From NCBI RefSeq assembly GCF_000332075.2, contig NZ_ALVU02000001.1, positions 2,554,324 to 2,618,323 on the forward strand: a DNA stretch of 64,000 nucleotides, written 5' to 3'. Positions 24,021-34,920 of the stretch are shown piece by piece. The notes beneath the pieces are model-generated. The model searched no databases. It was not told the DNA's origin and saw only the letters and a program-made list of their open reading frames with translations. Every line of letters starts with the position of its first letter. The stretch's first letter is position 1. This DNA comes from Synechocystis sp. PCC 7509 (GTDB taxonomy: Bacteria > Cyanobacteriota > Cyanobacteriia > Cyanobacteriales > Chroococcidiopsidaceae). The position numbers and the translations under genes are program-made.

Positions 24021-25664
24021 TCAAGGTTGATCGATAACTGATTTTGGTAGCTCGGTACTCAAACGCAAAGGTAGACTAGGGGTAGATAGCGATTGAGCGT
24101 AAGCAGGGGTAAGAAAAGCTTGATAGTTATTTGCTTCCGGTGTCAATTGGTTAATAAATGCCAAACTTACCCCAGAAATTAGCTGCCGCAATGGTTGCAC
24201 TTCTACGCCTCGACGTTCTTTAATTACCGCAGTATCTGTAAGTGCTTGACTATTGGGATTACCAACACTTAAATGCGTACCACCGATCGCTGTAATTAAA
24301 TACTTTTGATCGCCAAGCTGAGTGAAAGGGCGTAACTGATGGTTGAGTACAGGCGTTATCGCATCTTCCGTACTAGCTAAAATTAAAACGGGAACGCTGA
24401 CTTTGTTTAAACCATTTTCCCCAAATAGTTGCCCAATTACTGGATTAAGGGCGATCGCATTTTTTACCCGTCGATCTTGCAATTTCAGTTTACTATCAAT
24501 TAAATTTGCTGCTCCACATTGCAACCAATCGGCAGGTGATTGAGCTAAAGGATTTGGATTTTTACACGCTTGGCGCAATTGCTGCAAGTTTAGTTCTCCA
24601 CCAGCCACCGCCAAAGCTGTATAACCGCCTAAAGAATGACCAATAACGCTAACGGTTTCCGTGTTTAGTTTGCCTTGTAATTCTCCTGATTGCCTATTAA
24701 TATTGCTTAACTGGTCTAGCAAAAAGCTGATATCTTTAGGTCGATTAATAAACTCTGTAGCTGGTAAAACCTGATTAGGGCTGCTGATATTAGATAGGTT
24801 TTTTGTTAGACGATCGGGATGTTCTAAGGCGGCGACTGTTAACCCGTGACTTGCCAAATGACGCGCTAAATAACTAAAAAATTGGCGATTTGCTCCCAAT
24901 CCTGGAGAAATTACGACTAAAGGCGTTGGACGTAAAGCTGATAATAAAGAGTTTTGTTGAGGATAGTAAATATCTACAGGAATAGTGCGATCGCGTTTTC
25001 GATCTTGAAGAACTATTGTTTGTTCTAGTACCGTTGCTTTACCACTTTTGGCGGGGTCAAAGCTAGGTTTAAAAGCTGTACTACTGGTAACGGCTAACTT
25101 ATCGGCTAAAGATAACCCCACCGCCTGACTTTGCAAGTAAGAGGGATTAAATTCTACCGCTAAAGCGATCGCCGAAGTTGCATCAATAACAATATTTTCT
25201 TGGGGATAAGCTTTAATTAAACTAACGACGCTGACCCCATTAGCTTGCTGGGCAGCTATGGTAACGGCAGCTTGGAGTTGCGGTAATGTCAATTCAGGAA
25301 CTGCTACCCCTAAGTATTTGAGTAACTGTTTGCCGTAGGGCGAACTAGATAACTGGGCAATATATCCATCGGCTTGCTGGGGATCGATTTGCAGGCGACT
25401 ATTTAAAACTTCTCGCACTTGGGGCGTTAAAAAAGCCGAGTAAAGTTGCAATTGTGAGGATAAAGCCCCGGTTTTAGCAAATTGCTCTAATTCCGAAATA
25501 GCGATCGCACTTTCAAAAGCTCCTAATTTTAGCGTTACTCTTTCGGCTGCTATAGTTGGGGTAGCAAATCCTTGTAAAGTCAGAGCGATCGCCAAGTACC
25601 ACAATTTTTCTCTATGGGCTTGAATAAATACTTGAGCGCCAGACAACCATTTATGCTTAATCAT
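24021..25664 (-). CDS. Alpha/beta hydrolase with DUF1400 domain
   Basis: A 547-residue exported enzyme. A signal-like segment (residues 15-40, ending PTIAAE) precedes the cyanobacterial DUF1400 domain (about 40-180), which begins ERVTLKLGAFESAIAISELE. The hydrolase domain has the nucleophile elbow GHSLGGYTAL (Ser), an acid in STEDAITP and a His in GGTHLSVGNP. The N-domain of this family resembles an outer-membrane anchoring or lid module. Substrates are not known; lipase/esterase or platelet-activating-factor-like activity is typical of relatives. Confidence 0.88.
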   Translation of the reverse strand: MIKHKWLSGAQVFIQAHREKLWYLAIALTLQGFATPTIAAERVTLKLGAFESAIAISELEQFAKTGALSSQLQLYSAFLTPQVREVLNSRLQIDPQQADGYIAQLSSSPYGKQLLKYLGVAVPELTLPQLQAAVTIAAQQANGVSVVSLIKAYPQENIVIDATSAIALAVEFNPSYLQSQAVGLSLADKLAVTSSTAFKPSFDPAKSGKATVLEQTIVLQDRKRDRTIPVDIYYPQQNSLLSALRPTPLVVISPGLGANRQFFSYLARHLASHGLTVAALEHPDRLTKNLSNISSPNQVLPATEFINRPKDISFLLDQLSNINRQSGELQGKLNTETVSVIGHSLGGYTALAVAGGELNLQQLRQACKNPNPLAQSPADWLQCGAANLIDSKLKLQDRRVKNAIALNPVIGQLFGENGLNKVSVPVLILASTEDAITPVLNHQLRPFTQLGDQKYLITAIGGTHLSVGNPNSQALTDTAVIKERRGVEVQPLRQLISGVSLAFINQLTPEANNYQAFLTPAYAQSLSTPSLPLRLSTELPKSVIDQP

Positions 25665-25899
25665 AATTTTTACTTCCCTTTTGTTTTATTATGTACACCT
25701 CTGGTTTTGACGGTGTTCAGCCAGAATAGGGATGTTAATAGTTAATTGCTTAAATTTTGATGCCTAAACAAAGCTCACAGCTTTTATATCTACTTTTTTA
25801 AGTATCAAAAATTACTTATTTGCTTATTTAAGCAAATAAGGGAAACAAAACATAAAATAGTGAAGACTAAAAACTTAGAGAAATTAATACATAGCAGTT

Positions 25900-27390
25900 A
25901 TGGTATTTATTGTGTCGTCGGTAGTCCAACGAACCGTTGCAAGTTTGACCATTTTAGCAACAGTAACTGTTGCTCATCCAGTTCCTAGCCTAGCGCAGCT
26001 AAATCAAAACCAGCCTCCCGCCCCTGCATTACCAATTCCTGCACAGCAAGCGCCCGTACAGCCGCCGCTAGATTACACCTTGGGAGGTGGCGATCGCATC
26101 CGCATCAACGTGTTTGAGGTCCCAGAATATAGTGGCGACTATCAAATTCCCCCTGGCGGATCGCTATATCTACCTTTAATTGGTGGTGTAACAATTTTAG
26201 GATTAACTCAAGAACAAGCCGCCGAAGCGATCGCTGCTAGATATGGTCGTTACCTGCGACGACCTTTAGTCACCGTTAGTTTAGTCTCACCGCGTCCTAT
26301 AAACGTTGTCGTTGCTGGAGAAGTAAATCGCCCAGGTTCTTATACCGTAGGTTTGCAAGGCGGTGCGGGCGACAATCCTGGGGTTCAGTATCCGACAATA
26401 GTAGGAGCGCTAACCTTGGCGGAGGGGGTAACTTTAGCTGGTGATATTCGCCAAGTGCAGCTAAAACGACGACAAGGACTAGGCCCAGAAATAGTTACAA
26501 ATCTTGACTTAACCCAACTAATTCAATCTGGGATTTTGCCTCAAGACATTACCCTCCGCGATGGAGATACAATTTATGTCCCGGTAGCATCGACAGTGAA
26601 TTTAGGAGAAATCCGGCAATTTTCCAGTGCCAGCTTTGCCGGAGCGCTGAATAGACCCCGCACTGTAACGGTAGTTGGCGAAGTAAACCGTCCCGGCTCT
26701 TATACAGTAATTGGCGGCTCTGCCACTGCGATCGCTACCGAGCAAGGGGGCGGCAACGCTGGGGGCGGACTTCCTACGGTATCGCGGGCAATTCAGCTAG
26801 CTGGAGGGATAAATTCTCTAGCGGACGTGCGAGGTATTCAATTACGCCGCCCAACGAAGTCTGGCACAGAACAAACTATTAATCTGAATTTTTGGCAACT
26901 ATTAGCTGGGGATTCTTATCAAGACACTCTAATTCAAGATGGAGACACCATTGTTGTGCCTACAGTTTCCGAACAAAATCCCGCCGAAAGTACGGTAGTT
27001 GCTACAGCCAATTTTTCGCCGGCAACTATTCAAGTCAGCGTAATTGGCGAAGTTAAGCGGGCAACAGGTGGTGCTGGAGGGACAACGTTACAACTACCAG
27101 CCAATACACCCCTAAATCAGGCTATATTGGCGGCGGGAGGATTTAACGATTCTAGAGCTAGGAGAACTACTGTCGATTTGATTCGTTTAAATCCGAACGG
27201 TTCAGTTACAAAACGCCAAGTCCGAGTTAACTTAGCCCAAGGTATTAGCGAAGAAGTTAATCCGATCCTCCGCAATAACGATATTGTGGTGATCAACCGC
27301 TCTTTCTTAGGCAGAGTAGGAGACACTATAGGAGCGGTGGGCAATCCTTTACTCAATGTTTTTAGTGTGTTTAGGTTATTTGGGCTTTAA
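25900..27390 (+). CDS. Polysaccharide export outer-membrane protein with SLBB repeats
   Basis: A 496-residue Wza/OPX-type protein. A signal peptide is followed by a poly_export domain (YTLGGGDRIRINVFEVPEYS) at about residues 58-140. Three SLBB domains follow, each opening with a V-x-V-x-GEV-x-R motif: VVVAGEVNRPGSYTV, VTVVGEVNRPGSYTV and VSVIGEVKRATGG. These proteins form the outer-membrane channel for capsule or exopolysaccharide export. Partner kinase and polymerase genes are not adjacent. The last 40 residues resemble the C-terminal helix region. Confidence 0.93.
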   Translation: MVFIVSSVVQRTVASLTILATVTVAHPVPSLAQLNQNQPPAPALPIPAQQAPVQPPLDYTLGGGDRIRINVFEVPEYSGDYQIPPGGSLYLPLIGGVTILGLTQEQAAEAIAARYGRYLRRPLVTVSLVSPRPINVVVAGEVNRPGSYTVGLQGGAGDNPGVQYPTIVGALTLAEGVTLAGDIRQVQLKRRQGLGPEIVTNLDLTQLIQSGILPQDITLRDGDTIYVPVASTVNLGEIRQFSSASFAGALNRPRTVTVVGEVNRPGSYTVIGGSATAIATEQGGGNAGGGLPTVSRAIQLAGGINSLADVRGIQLRRPTKSGTEQTINLNFWQLLAGDSYQDTLIQDGDTIVVPTVSEQNPAESTVVATANFSPATIQVSVIGEVKRATGGAGGTTLQLPANTPLNQAILAAGGFNDSRARRTTVDLIRLNPNGSVTKRQVRVNLAQGISEEVNPILRNNDIVVINRSFLGRVGDTIGAVGNPLLNVFSVFRLFGL

Positions 27391-27491
27391 CTAACTGGTG
27401 GGGTAGAGATTCTAGGCGCGATCGCTTCTTTAATCTGGTGTTGCTGAATTCAGGTATGAAACTGATTTTCCGTGATTTCAAAACTAATGTA

Positions 27492-27514
27492 GAGACGTTG
27501 CAATGCAACGTCTC
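27492..27514. repeat. GAGACGTTG-type palindromic repeat, copy 2
   Basis: GAGACGTTGCA, one base, TGCAACGTCTC is a perfect palindrome in the gap between the convergent export gene and the cheA-like gene. It shares its half-site with copies at 13529 and 54573. Confidence 0.7.
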
Positions 27515-27585
27515 GTTGCCAAAATTCAAACATCTAATCAGCAACTCTCCCTCGCCGTAATAGTCAAGGTGACGGCGGTAGGCTG

Positions 27586-30264
27586 TCACCTTAATAAAGT
27601 AGCGATCGCCTCTAGTAATTTGTCTGGTGCAAAAGGCTTAGTAAAATAAGCATTTGCCCCTAAAGCCTTTGCTTTTTGACGGTGTTGGTCATTTTCTCTA
27701 GAAGTCAGCATCGCTACAGGTAAGTTAGACCAGTTTTTGGAAGTACGAATCTCTCTAAGTAAAGTAAATCCGTCCATGCGCGGCATTTCAATATCAGAAA
27801 TGACTAGATCGTAAAAGTCCCCCGACCGATTTAGGACTTCTACAGCTTCTTTTCCATCTCGACACTGCATAACTTGATAGCCGGACTTGCTCAAAAGTTG
27901 GTCTAGTAACTTTCTGACCGCAATTGAATCATCCACAATCAAAATTGTGGCTTTGGCTGAGGAAGATGGCTTAAACGCCGGACTTGAAAGGGTCAATAAC
28001 GGCTGTTTGCGATCGATTAATTCACCTAAGTAGTTTGGTGACAAAACTGAAACTACTTCCCCCGTCCCCAGCACTGTACATCCGGCAATATAAGGTGGAA
28101 CTTTAACGGTAGGATCGAAGGGCTTAAGGACAAGTTCTCTTTCTCCCAATAGAGAATTGACGGCAACAACTACGGCTTTATCGCCGACATCTAAAACAAT
28201 TCCCAAGTGTTGGTTAAATTGATCCGCCGCCGGAACGCTATCGGCGCGAGTGTAAGGCAATATTTTTGTCAAACAAAATATGGGCGTAGGGCGATCTTGC
28301 CACATTATTGTTTCTGGCTGGGAAGAATAATCGCAAAACTCAGCTAAAGCAATAATTTCTAAAATATTTACCGATGGAATCGCCAAAGTGCGTTGCTGAC
28401 AACGGCAAAGTAACAAAGGTAAAATGCTCAAAGTTAGAGGAATCGTAATTGTAAACGTTGTCCCTTGTCCAACTTGGGTGGCAACTTGGACTGTACCGCG
28501 CAGTCGCTCTATTTGCAGGCGAACCACATCCAACCCCACACCTCGACCGGAAAGATCGGTTACAGAGTTGGCGGTAGAAAACCCCGGCATAAATAGAAAT
28601 TGCAAAATTTGCTCTTTTGTAAGCTCGGCAGCATTTGCACTATGCAAACCCGTTTCTATCGCTCGCTGAAGGACTTTTTGGGTATCGACACCCCGCCCAT
28701 TATCAGAAATCGCAATTACAACTTTATTGGCTTGGACGTGAGAAGTGAGGGTAATTTGCGCCGTTTTTGACTTACCTAGGTTGAGCCGTTCTTGAGGGGT
28801 TTCAATGCCATGATCGAAAGCATTACGGACTAAATGGGTAAGGGGAGTTTGCAATTGTTCGAGAATTACTTGGTCAATTAAAGTTTCTTGATTGATAATC
28901 TCTAACTCGACAGACTTACTAAAGCGATCGCTCAAGGTTTGCAATGGGGTAACAAACCTTTGAGCCAAAAATTTAAACGGGACTAAGCGTGATTGAGTCA
29001 AATCGCCGCGCAAAGAGTCGAGTTGCTGGCGCAATCGATCTAATCCTGATTGAAAGTCGCGGGTAATTAATTCAATATCTGACTTAGTTTCCTGCACTCG
29101 TACCATAACTTCCTGCAAATCTTGCAAGGTGGAGTGAAAGCCTGTGTACTGGTCAAATTGCAAGGCATCAAATTCGCGATCGCTTGTTTCTAAACTTGCA
29201 TTTAAAGATGCTAGGGGGCTGGCTAACTGGTCATAAAAAACTCTTACTTGTTCGTTGATAGGATTGAGCTTCTGCGACTGTTTATTGAGGGTCAAATTAG
29301 CTTGATGTAGCTGGGAATGGTACAGAGATAACCGCTCGTGACCGATCAGCAATTCCCCTAACGTGTTGCTCATCCGATCGAGTTTAGTAACGGGAATCCG
29401 CAAGTTCAAAACCGGAGCAACTTGGGCGATAGGTTGATTTTCTGCCGCCACTACAGGAGTAGAGATTTGAGGAGCGGGGTTGAGGGTTTTTGAGCGCATT
29501 TCCCGTAATTGAGCAATTTCTTTAGTTACCATCTCCAAAAGTTGCTCAACTTTAGCGTTCTGTACCTTTTGGACTGTCTCGGCTCCAGCGATTAACCACT
29601 CTAGGTTTAAAGTTTGTCCTAATAAAGTACATTCTTCAACAAAACCCGTCAATCCCTGTTTAAGCGCGGCTACTTGGACGGGCGGGGTTAACAATTTTTC
29701 AATTCTTTGCAGACATTCTTCTAAGTCAATCTCTAAAACTGTTTTGAGAATAAAAGGATTAACCGCCATAGCGGCAAAAGCCATGTCTTCGCTCTCCTCT
29801 TGACGGGGAGCTAATTCTTGCAAAAAGCCATCTAGAGCGATCGCAATCGGTAGTTGGGAATCATCCACAATTACCGGGCTTTCTGGATTAGCTATAGCTT
29901 CAGCAACCAATTCTTTTATTTGCTCAATACCAATAATCAATAGTTCGTGAGCAGTATCTATTTGGTCTTGTACCCTACCCTCGTTTAAGGCTTCTAGCAA
30001 GTCTTCTAACTTGTGAGCGAGTTTGTGTAAAGCTGGCAGTTCCGCAATCCCCGCACCCCCTTTAATTGAGTGCGCCGCCCGCATCAATACCGTATATTCA
30101 AGCTTTATTTCTCCAGGTTTGACGCTAGAGGGGTTACGGGCAAAAGTTAGTAGCTTTTGCATTCCTTGCTCTAGCATTTCTAGATAATCGGGCGCATCCT
30201 CGTACAAAAAGCAAGAACGAGCTTCAAGTAAAATTGCTTTTAAACTGGTCGCATCTAGTACCAT
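27586..30264 (-). CDS. CheA-like hybrid histidine kinase/response regulator (PilL/HmpE type)
   Basis: An 892-residue kinase. It has an N-terminal Hpt domain with phospho-His65 (MRAAHSIKGGAG), a linker and dimerisation region, a CheA-type ATPase (N box HLVRNAFDHGIETPQERL, G boxes ISDNGRGVD and GRGVGLDVV) and a CheW-like domain. A receiver at 772-892 has phosphoacceptor Asp824 and Lys876. It phosphorylates CheY-like proteins to control type IV pilus motility or hormogonium functions. It is the last gene of a five-gene operon and abuts the MCP gene by one base. Confidence 0.93.
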   Translation of the reverse strand: MVLDATSLKAILLEARSCFLYEDAPDYLEMLEQGMQKLLTFARNPSSVKPGEIKLEYTVLMRAAHSIKGGAGIAELPALHKLAHKLEDLLEALNEGRVQDQIDTAHELLIIGIEQIKELVAEAIANPESPVIVDDSQLPIAIALDGFLQELAPRQEESEDMAFAAMAVNPFILKTVLEIDLEECLQRIEKLLTPPVQVAALKQGLTGFVEECTLLGQTLNLEWLIAGAETVQKVQNAKVEQLLEMVTKEIAQLREMRSKTLNPAPQISTPVVAAENQPIAQVAPVLNLRIPVTKLDRMSNTLGELLIGHERLSLYHSQLHQANLTLNKQSQKLNPINEQVRVFYDQLASPLASLNASLETSDREFDALQFDQYTGFHSTLQDLQEVMVRVQETKSDIELITRDFQSGLDRLRQQLDSLRGDLTQSRLVPFKFLAQRFVTPLQTLSDRFSKSVELEIINQETLIDQVILEQLQTPLTHLVRNAFDHGIETPQERLNLGKSKTAQITLTSHVQANKVVIAISDNGRGVDTQKVLQRAIETGLHSANAAELTKEQILQFLFMPGFSTANSVTDLSGRGVGLDVVRLQIERLRGTVQVATQVGQGTTFTITIPLTLSILPLLLCRCQQRTLAIPSVNILEIIALAEFCDYSSQPETIMWQDRPTPIFCLTKILPYTRADSVPAADQFNQHLGIVLDVGDKAVVVAVNSLLGERELVLKPFDPTVKVPPYIAGCTVLGTGEVVSVLSPNYLGELIDRKQPLLTLSSPAFKPSSSAKATILIVDDSIAVRKLLDQLLSKSGYQVMQCRDGKEAVEVLNRSGDFYDLVISDIEMPRMDGFTLLREIRTSKNWSNLPVAMLTSRENDQHRQKAKALGANAYFTKPFAPDKLLEAIATLLR

Positions 30265-32919
30265 TTATTTTTCTACCTGAAAGCGAGATACAGAGTTTTG
30301 TAATTCTTCGGCGACACCGACTAACTGCTTCAAAGATACCGAAACAGCTTCCGATTCTTGGGAAGTATTCAGAGCGATCGCGGCGACTTCGTGCATATTC
30401 TGGTTTACAGTTTGAGAGGCGATCGTCTGCGATACGGTACTTGCGGAGATTGACTGAAGCAGTTCGTCAATGGTGTTGCTAATATTAGCTAGACCCTCCA
30501 AAGTTAGTTTAGTCTTGCCTACTAACTGCGTTCCTGTCACTACTTGCGTTGTACTCGCTTCCATTGTTTGCAACACTTCGGCGGTTTCTTGTTGAATTGT
30601 ATTAACTAATTGCTCAATTTCTTTAGTTGAATCGGTAACTCGTTCCGCCAAGCGTCGGACTTCGTCGGCTACTACGCGAAAACCTTGTCCGTGTTCTCCA
30701 GCGCGGGCGGCTTCAATGGAGGCATTGAACGCCAATAGGTTTGTTTTTTCAGAAATTCCCGAAATAATGCTGACAACTTTAGAAATTTCTTGAGAGGATT
30801 CCGCTAGTCGTTTGACTTTTTTTGAAGTTTCGGCGACGCTAGAGCGGATATTTTGGATACTGCCTACAGTCAAATCCATCGTTTCGCCACCCTCTTTAGC
30901 TGCTTCTACAGCTTGACGGGCAATCGCGGCGGCTTTTTGGGCAGAATCGGCTACCGATTGAATTGATTGCCCAATTTCTTCTACGGAGTTCAGGGCTTGA
31001 TTTACAGATTGTGCCTGAGTTGTGGCTTCGGTAGATAGTTTTGCCACCGATGACTCGCTACTAAAAGTAGATGCTTGTACTTGGCTGGTGGCAGCTTTTA
31101 CTTGGGTAACAATCTCTCTTAAACTGCGGATTGTGGTGTTAAAAGCATCAGCAATAGAACCAATTGCGCCTTCATCTACTTTGGCCTTAACAGTTAAATT
31201 TCCTTGTTGAGCGTCTTCAATATCAAGTAAAAATGCAATGACTCCTTGTTGGAGACTTTCTTTTTCTTGGCGTTGGAAATCTGCTTCTGCTTGACGCAAA
31301 CGCGATTGTTCTTCTAAAGCAGTGGCGGAAGCATTAACACTATCTGCCATTTGGTTGAAGGTCATGGCTAATTGTCCTATCTCGTCTGTGGCAAAAATTT
31401 CCGCTCTAGCTGTGCGATCGCCCGCCGAAAATTCTTGAGCCGTCTGGCGCAGGTTTTCAATAGGCTTGGGAATAGCCCGCCGCAAAATCATTGCCCAAGC
31501 AGTAATAATTACTACTGCCAAAATCAGCACCGTAAATCCCTGTATTACGCTTTTTTCCAGTAGTTCATCGACGGCGTTTTCACGGGTTCCACGCACTAAA
31601 ATTGCTACGGGTTCTTGATTTTCTTTGCCGAGCGAAACTGAACCATTTTCTCTAATAACATTTGGTAGAGCTATAGCTGCCAATGTATAGATTTGACTGC
31701 CAACTTTTAACCGTGAAGTTACAGTTTTACCATCGGCTTTGACGGCGGCTTCGAGCAAAGATAAATCTTGCAAAGTAGTATTTGGTACTGCTTGCTCTAT
31801 GCTGGCTTTTCCTTGGTCTAAGGCTGCGACCACAGAAAAATCTTTGGTTGCGGGTTTGTGGGCGTAAATGGCGCTGTAGCCGCCATCAAGGGCTTTTAGT
31901 GTGTCTTTAACAATTGGTAGTTTGCCATTAACAATATCTCCGGAAACCAAAGCTCCAATTACTTGCTTGGTTACTGGGTCTTTTACCGCCGTAACTGTAT
32001 AACGAATCAAGGCATCTCGATAGGCAAAACCTGCGGGTAAAGGGGGATTTTCTTTTTGCAACTCGCTCCATTTGACAATCGCGTTAGCTTTGATTTGCCC
32101 TTGGTTGCTGAAAATTTCTTTAACCAAATTATTCGGGTTAAAAACTTCTCCTTGGCGATTGGCATTAGCCCCAACAATAATGCGTAGATCCTTGCCAACT
32201 AACGTTGCATACTCAATTTTTCTTGCGGTGATTTCATTTTTAAGAATTTTGTCAACTTGGCTTCGCAATGGCTGTGAGATCGGCTTGTTTTCCGCCGCAG
32301 CTTTTGCCGCACTGACGATCGCACTATTATCGGACTGACCGCGAAATCCAAACCCCATTTGGTTGACTTTAATATTGTAGTTAATCTCAGTAACTGCTAC
32401 TTCTGACGAGGCTTGATTAAGTAACTGGCTTCTTAAACCCGTCTCGATCGCGTATTTCGATCCCATCCCTAGGGCAATTACTGACAATATTTCTGAAGCT
32501 AGTAAAGCTATTAGCTGCTTGCGGCTAATTGGTAAGTTATAAAACCACTGGATGGGAGATTTTTTTTTCTTTCTTCGAGTTACTTTTGGCTGGGACAGTT
32601 CTTGTTGATCGTCTTGAAGTGGCAAACCACTTTCCGTAATTTCCTTTGATGGCTCCAATAGACCGCTTTGGGGGAGGTCTAAGGTTTCTAAAGCTTTGAG
32701 GGCGATCGCACCCATAGAACCTGTTGAATCGGCATCAACTACTTCTTGATATAGCGATTTAGCTTCTTGATTTCGATTAGATTGTTCTAAAACTGTAGCT
32801 AGACTAATTTTACTGACTAAATCGCTAGGATCTAGTTCAACTTCTTCTTGCAGTGACTTGATTAAAGATTCAATATCTTGAGAAGTTGTGTTAAATATAT
32901 TGTGGTTTGTAGTTTTCAT
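30265..32919 (-). CDS. Methyl-accepting chemotaxis protein (PilJ/HmpD type)
   Basis: An 884-residue transducer. Residues 1-70 look like a TPR-type helical repeat ([26 protein letters not shown]). A transmembrane helix near 140, a large extracytoplasmic sensor, a second helix near 450, one or two HAMP-type domains, then the MCP signalling domain follow. The hairpin tip reads [20 protein letters not shown]. It lacks GAF/bilin domains of PixJ-type photoreceptors, so it is more like PilJ/HmpD and should sense a periplasmic cue. It overlaps the cheW-like gene by four bases. Confidence 0.92.
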   Translation of the reverse strand: MKTTNHNIFNTTSQDIESLIKSLQEEVELDPSDLVSKISLATVLEQSNRNQEAKSLYQEVVDADSTGSMGAIALKALETLDLPQSGLLEPSKEITESGLPLQDDQQELSQPKVTRRKKKKSPIQWFYNLPISRKQLIALLASEILSVIALGMGSKYAIETGLRSQLLNQASSEVAVTEINYNIKVNQMGFGFRGQSDNSAIVSAAKAAAENKPISQPLRSQVDKILKNEITARKIEYATLVGKDLRIIVGANANRQGEVFNPNNLVKEIFSNQGQIKANAIVKWSELQKENPPLPAGFAYRDALIRYTVTAVKDPVTKQVIGALVSGDIVNGKLPIVKDTLKALDGGYSAIYAHKPATKDFSVVAALDQGKASIEQAVPNTTLQDLSLLEAAVKADGKTVTSRLKVGSQIYTLAAIALPNVIRENGSVSLGKENQEPVAILVRGTRENAVDELLEKSVIQGFTVLILAVVIITAWAMILRRAIPKPIENLRQTAQEFSAGDRTARAEIFATDEIGQLAMTFNQMADSVNASATALEEQSRLRQAEADFQRQEKESLQQGVIAFLLDIEDAQQGNLTVKAKVDEGAIGSIADAFNTTIRSLREIVTQVKAATSQVQASTFSSESSVAKLSTEATTQAQSVNQALNSVEEIGQSIQSVADSAQKAAAIARQAVEAAKEGGETMDLTVGSIQNIRSSVAETSKKVKRLAESSQEISKVVSIISGISEKTNLLAFNASIEAARAGEHGQGFRVVADEVRRLAERVTDSTKEIEQLVNTIQQETAEVLQTMEASTTQVVTGTQLVGKTKLTLEGLANISNTIDELLQSISASTVSQTIASQTVNQNMHEVAAIALNTSQESEAVSVSLKQLVGVAEELQNSVSRFQVEK

Positions 32920-33401
32920 AATTTGGCTGCCAAGTTATTAAAATAATGTGAGTCAAAAATATTGTTTAGAACTGCTTGAACATCAATAACTGCGTACTTT
33001 TCATTGTCAAACATGATACTTGTCTTAATAAACTCCCCCTCTAAAAAAGAAGTTAGATTCAAAGATTTTTCTGCCAAGTCTAAAGGAATAATTCCTTTTA
33101 AAGTCGATACTACGCAACCTATTTGCTGCCCATTATTTTTATTGTCATTTAATACTAATAATGTTAAATTATCTGGCGATCTCCTAGTTTCTTTGTCTGG
33201 AGCTATTTGTAATAAATCACTTAAGTCTAAAACCCAGAGCAATTTACCCCGTTGGTTTACGACTCCAATTAAAGCTGACGAAACTCCAGGGACAGGACAA
33301 ATTTCGCCATAGGTCAAAGCTATTACTTCTTCGGTACTCTCTAAAGGAAACAAAACATTTATTGATTGGCGCAATTGACCACAAAAATAATCATTTATCA
33401 T
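32916..33401 (-). CDS. CheW-like scaffold protein (PilI/HmpC type)
   Basis: A 161-residue single CheW domain with [23 protein letters not shown] and the second-half strand [12 protein letters not shown]. It couples the MCP to the CheA-like kinase. It overlaps the MCP gene and follows the CheY-like gene by eight bases. Confidence 0.9.
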   Translation of the reverse strand: MINDYFCGQLRQSINVLFPLESTEEVIALTYGEICPVPGVSSALIGVVNQRGKLLWVLDLSDLLQIAPDKETRRSPDNLTLLVLNDNKNNGQQIGCVVSTLKGIIPLDLAEKSLNLTSFLEGEFIKTSIMFDNEKYAVIDVQAVLNNIFDSHYFNNLAAKL

Positions 33402-33409
33402 AACGATAG

Positions 33410-33775
33410 TTAATTAAGATGCTTGCAAACTGTTTGCACCAAATTATTAGGGGCAAAAGGCTTTGTTATATAATCATTTCCTCCCTGACGCAAAGCCCAA
33501 AATCGATCAAATTCTTGCTCTTTTGAAGAACAAAAAACAATGGGTATATCCTTAAGCTGACTATTGCTTCTAATTTGCCGACAAAGGTCTAAGCCACTGA
33601 TTCCAGGCATAACAATATCTAAAACAATTAGATTGGGCTGTTCGTTTTCTGCCAGCCAAACTAAAGCAGCTTCGGCAGATTCAGCTAAGGCAACTGTTAA
33701 TCCAGATTGCTGCAATAACAAAACAATTAACCTTTGTTCCGCGCGAGAGTCTTCTACTACCAATACAGTTTTCAT
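33410..33775 (-). CDS. CheY-like response regulator (PilH/HmpB type)
   Basis: A 121-residue stand-alone receiver. The acidic pocket is Glu8/Asp9 (VVEDS), the phosphoacceptor is Asp53 (LIVLDIVMPG), and the lysine lies in YITKPFAP. It has no output domain. The start overlaps the PATAN-receiver gene by four bases. Confidence 0.92.
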   Translation of the reverse strand: MKTVLVVEDSRAEQRLIVLLLQQSGLTVALAESAEAALVWLAENEQPNLIVLDIVMPGISGLDLCRQIRSNSQLKDIPIVFCSSKEQEFDRFWALRQGGNDYITKPFAPNNLVQTVCKHLN

Positions 33776-34920
33776 TGATTTATTTCCATCGAAGATGAAG
33801 TAATTAATTGATTAACAACAGTTAGTAGCTGCTCCGGCTGAAATGGTTTAGTAATATAATTTGTAGCCCCTACCATCCGAGCGCGAATTCTATCTACTAA
33901 CCCATCTCTACCCGTCAACATCACAATAGGAACTTCTTTTAGTGCCGTTGATAAGCGCAACATTCGGCAAAGTTCATAACCGTCTATTTCTGGCATAGAA
34001 ATATCCATCAATACTAAGTTAGGCTTATCTCGTACTAGCATTGTTAGCACTCGTGCGGGTTCCATTAGTTCTAAAACTCGATAACCTGCCGTTTCCAGAA
34101 TTAGTTTTACATTCCGTTGAACGGTTTTACTGTCATCAATGCAAGCAACTACAAGTCTTTGGTCATTTTGAGCGCTGCGATAAGGATTGATACCTACAAT
34201 ATCGGTGCGAATAAATGGTTGTAAGAAAGTGGCTAATTTTAAAACATCCATTTTTAAATGATGCGCCACTTCGTAAAAGCAATGGTTTTTACTTAGGGCT
34301 TGGGTTAACGATTCAATTTGCTGCGGTTTACCAGTTTTTCGTTGATAAACAGCTTGGGCAAATTTTTGAACATCTTTTATATAAGGTTTATGATAAGGAG
34401 ATTGAATTTCTGGTTGAATTTGTTTCCATTGATTAAGCGGAGTTTGGATATTTGCAGCAATTTGTTGTAAAGAAACAGATAGTAATAATGGATCTAGTCC
34501 AATTTTTTTATCAAATCCTAATTGAACGTTTGGTAAACTAAGAGCTTGTAAGAGCGCTTCTTGAGATAACAAAAAAAGTAGTTGACGAACTTGCTGTAAA
34601 GATAGTTGACCTGATTGCCAACAATTACATAAGTACTGGTAATCTGAAGAAAAATTACTGAGGTTAAAAGATTTTAGTCGGGTATGGTGCTGCTGTAAGA
34701 GATACGTTAGGCGTTCTTGTTGTCCTATAGCACTATTTGCATAGTGAATATGCCCGCTACCGACATAAATTCGCCAAAACAAAGCATCAGAATTGGGATC
34801 GCGGATTGTTAGTTGCCCAGAAAGCTTTTTTCTGCTAATGTCTTGCAAAGCTTTAGCTACAGAGGTATTTTTTGGGGCAGATGCAGTTGGCTTAGGTTGC
34901 GGTTCAACGGTTTCAGCCAT
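33772..34920 (-). CDS. PATAN-domain response regulator (PatA/PilG-like)
   Basis: A 382-residue protein starting at the ATG at 34920, because AGGAG lies eight bases upstream; the in-frame ATG at 34947 has none. An N-terminal PATAN/DUF4388 domain (KLSGQLTIRDPNSDALFWRIYVG) spans about residues 20-240. A receiver at about 256-382 has phosphoacceptor Asp306 (LVLMDISMP) and Lys in YITKPFQP. Such PatA-type proteins control pilus-motor direction or heterocyst patterning. It is the first gene of the operon. Confidence 0.9.
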   Translation of the reverse strand: MAETVEPQPKPTASAPKNTSVAKALQDISRKKLSGQLTIRDPNSDALFWRIYVGSGHIHYANSAIGQQERLTYLLQQHHTRLKSFNLSNFSSDYQYLCNCWQSGQLSLQQVRQLLFLLSQEALLQALSLPNVQLGFDKKIGLDPLLLSVSLQQIAANIQTPLNQWKQIQPEIQSPYHKPYIKDVQKFAQAVYQRKTGKPQQIESLTQALSKNHCFYEVAHHLKMDVLKLATFLQPFIRTDIVGINPYRSAQNDQRLVVACIDDSKTVQRNVKLILETAGYRVLELMEPARVLTMLVRDKPNLVLMDISMPEIDGYELCRMLRLSTALKEVPIVMLTGRDGLVDRIRARMVGATNYITKPFQPEQLLTVVNQLITSSSMEINQ

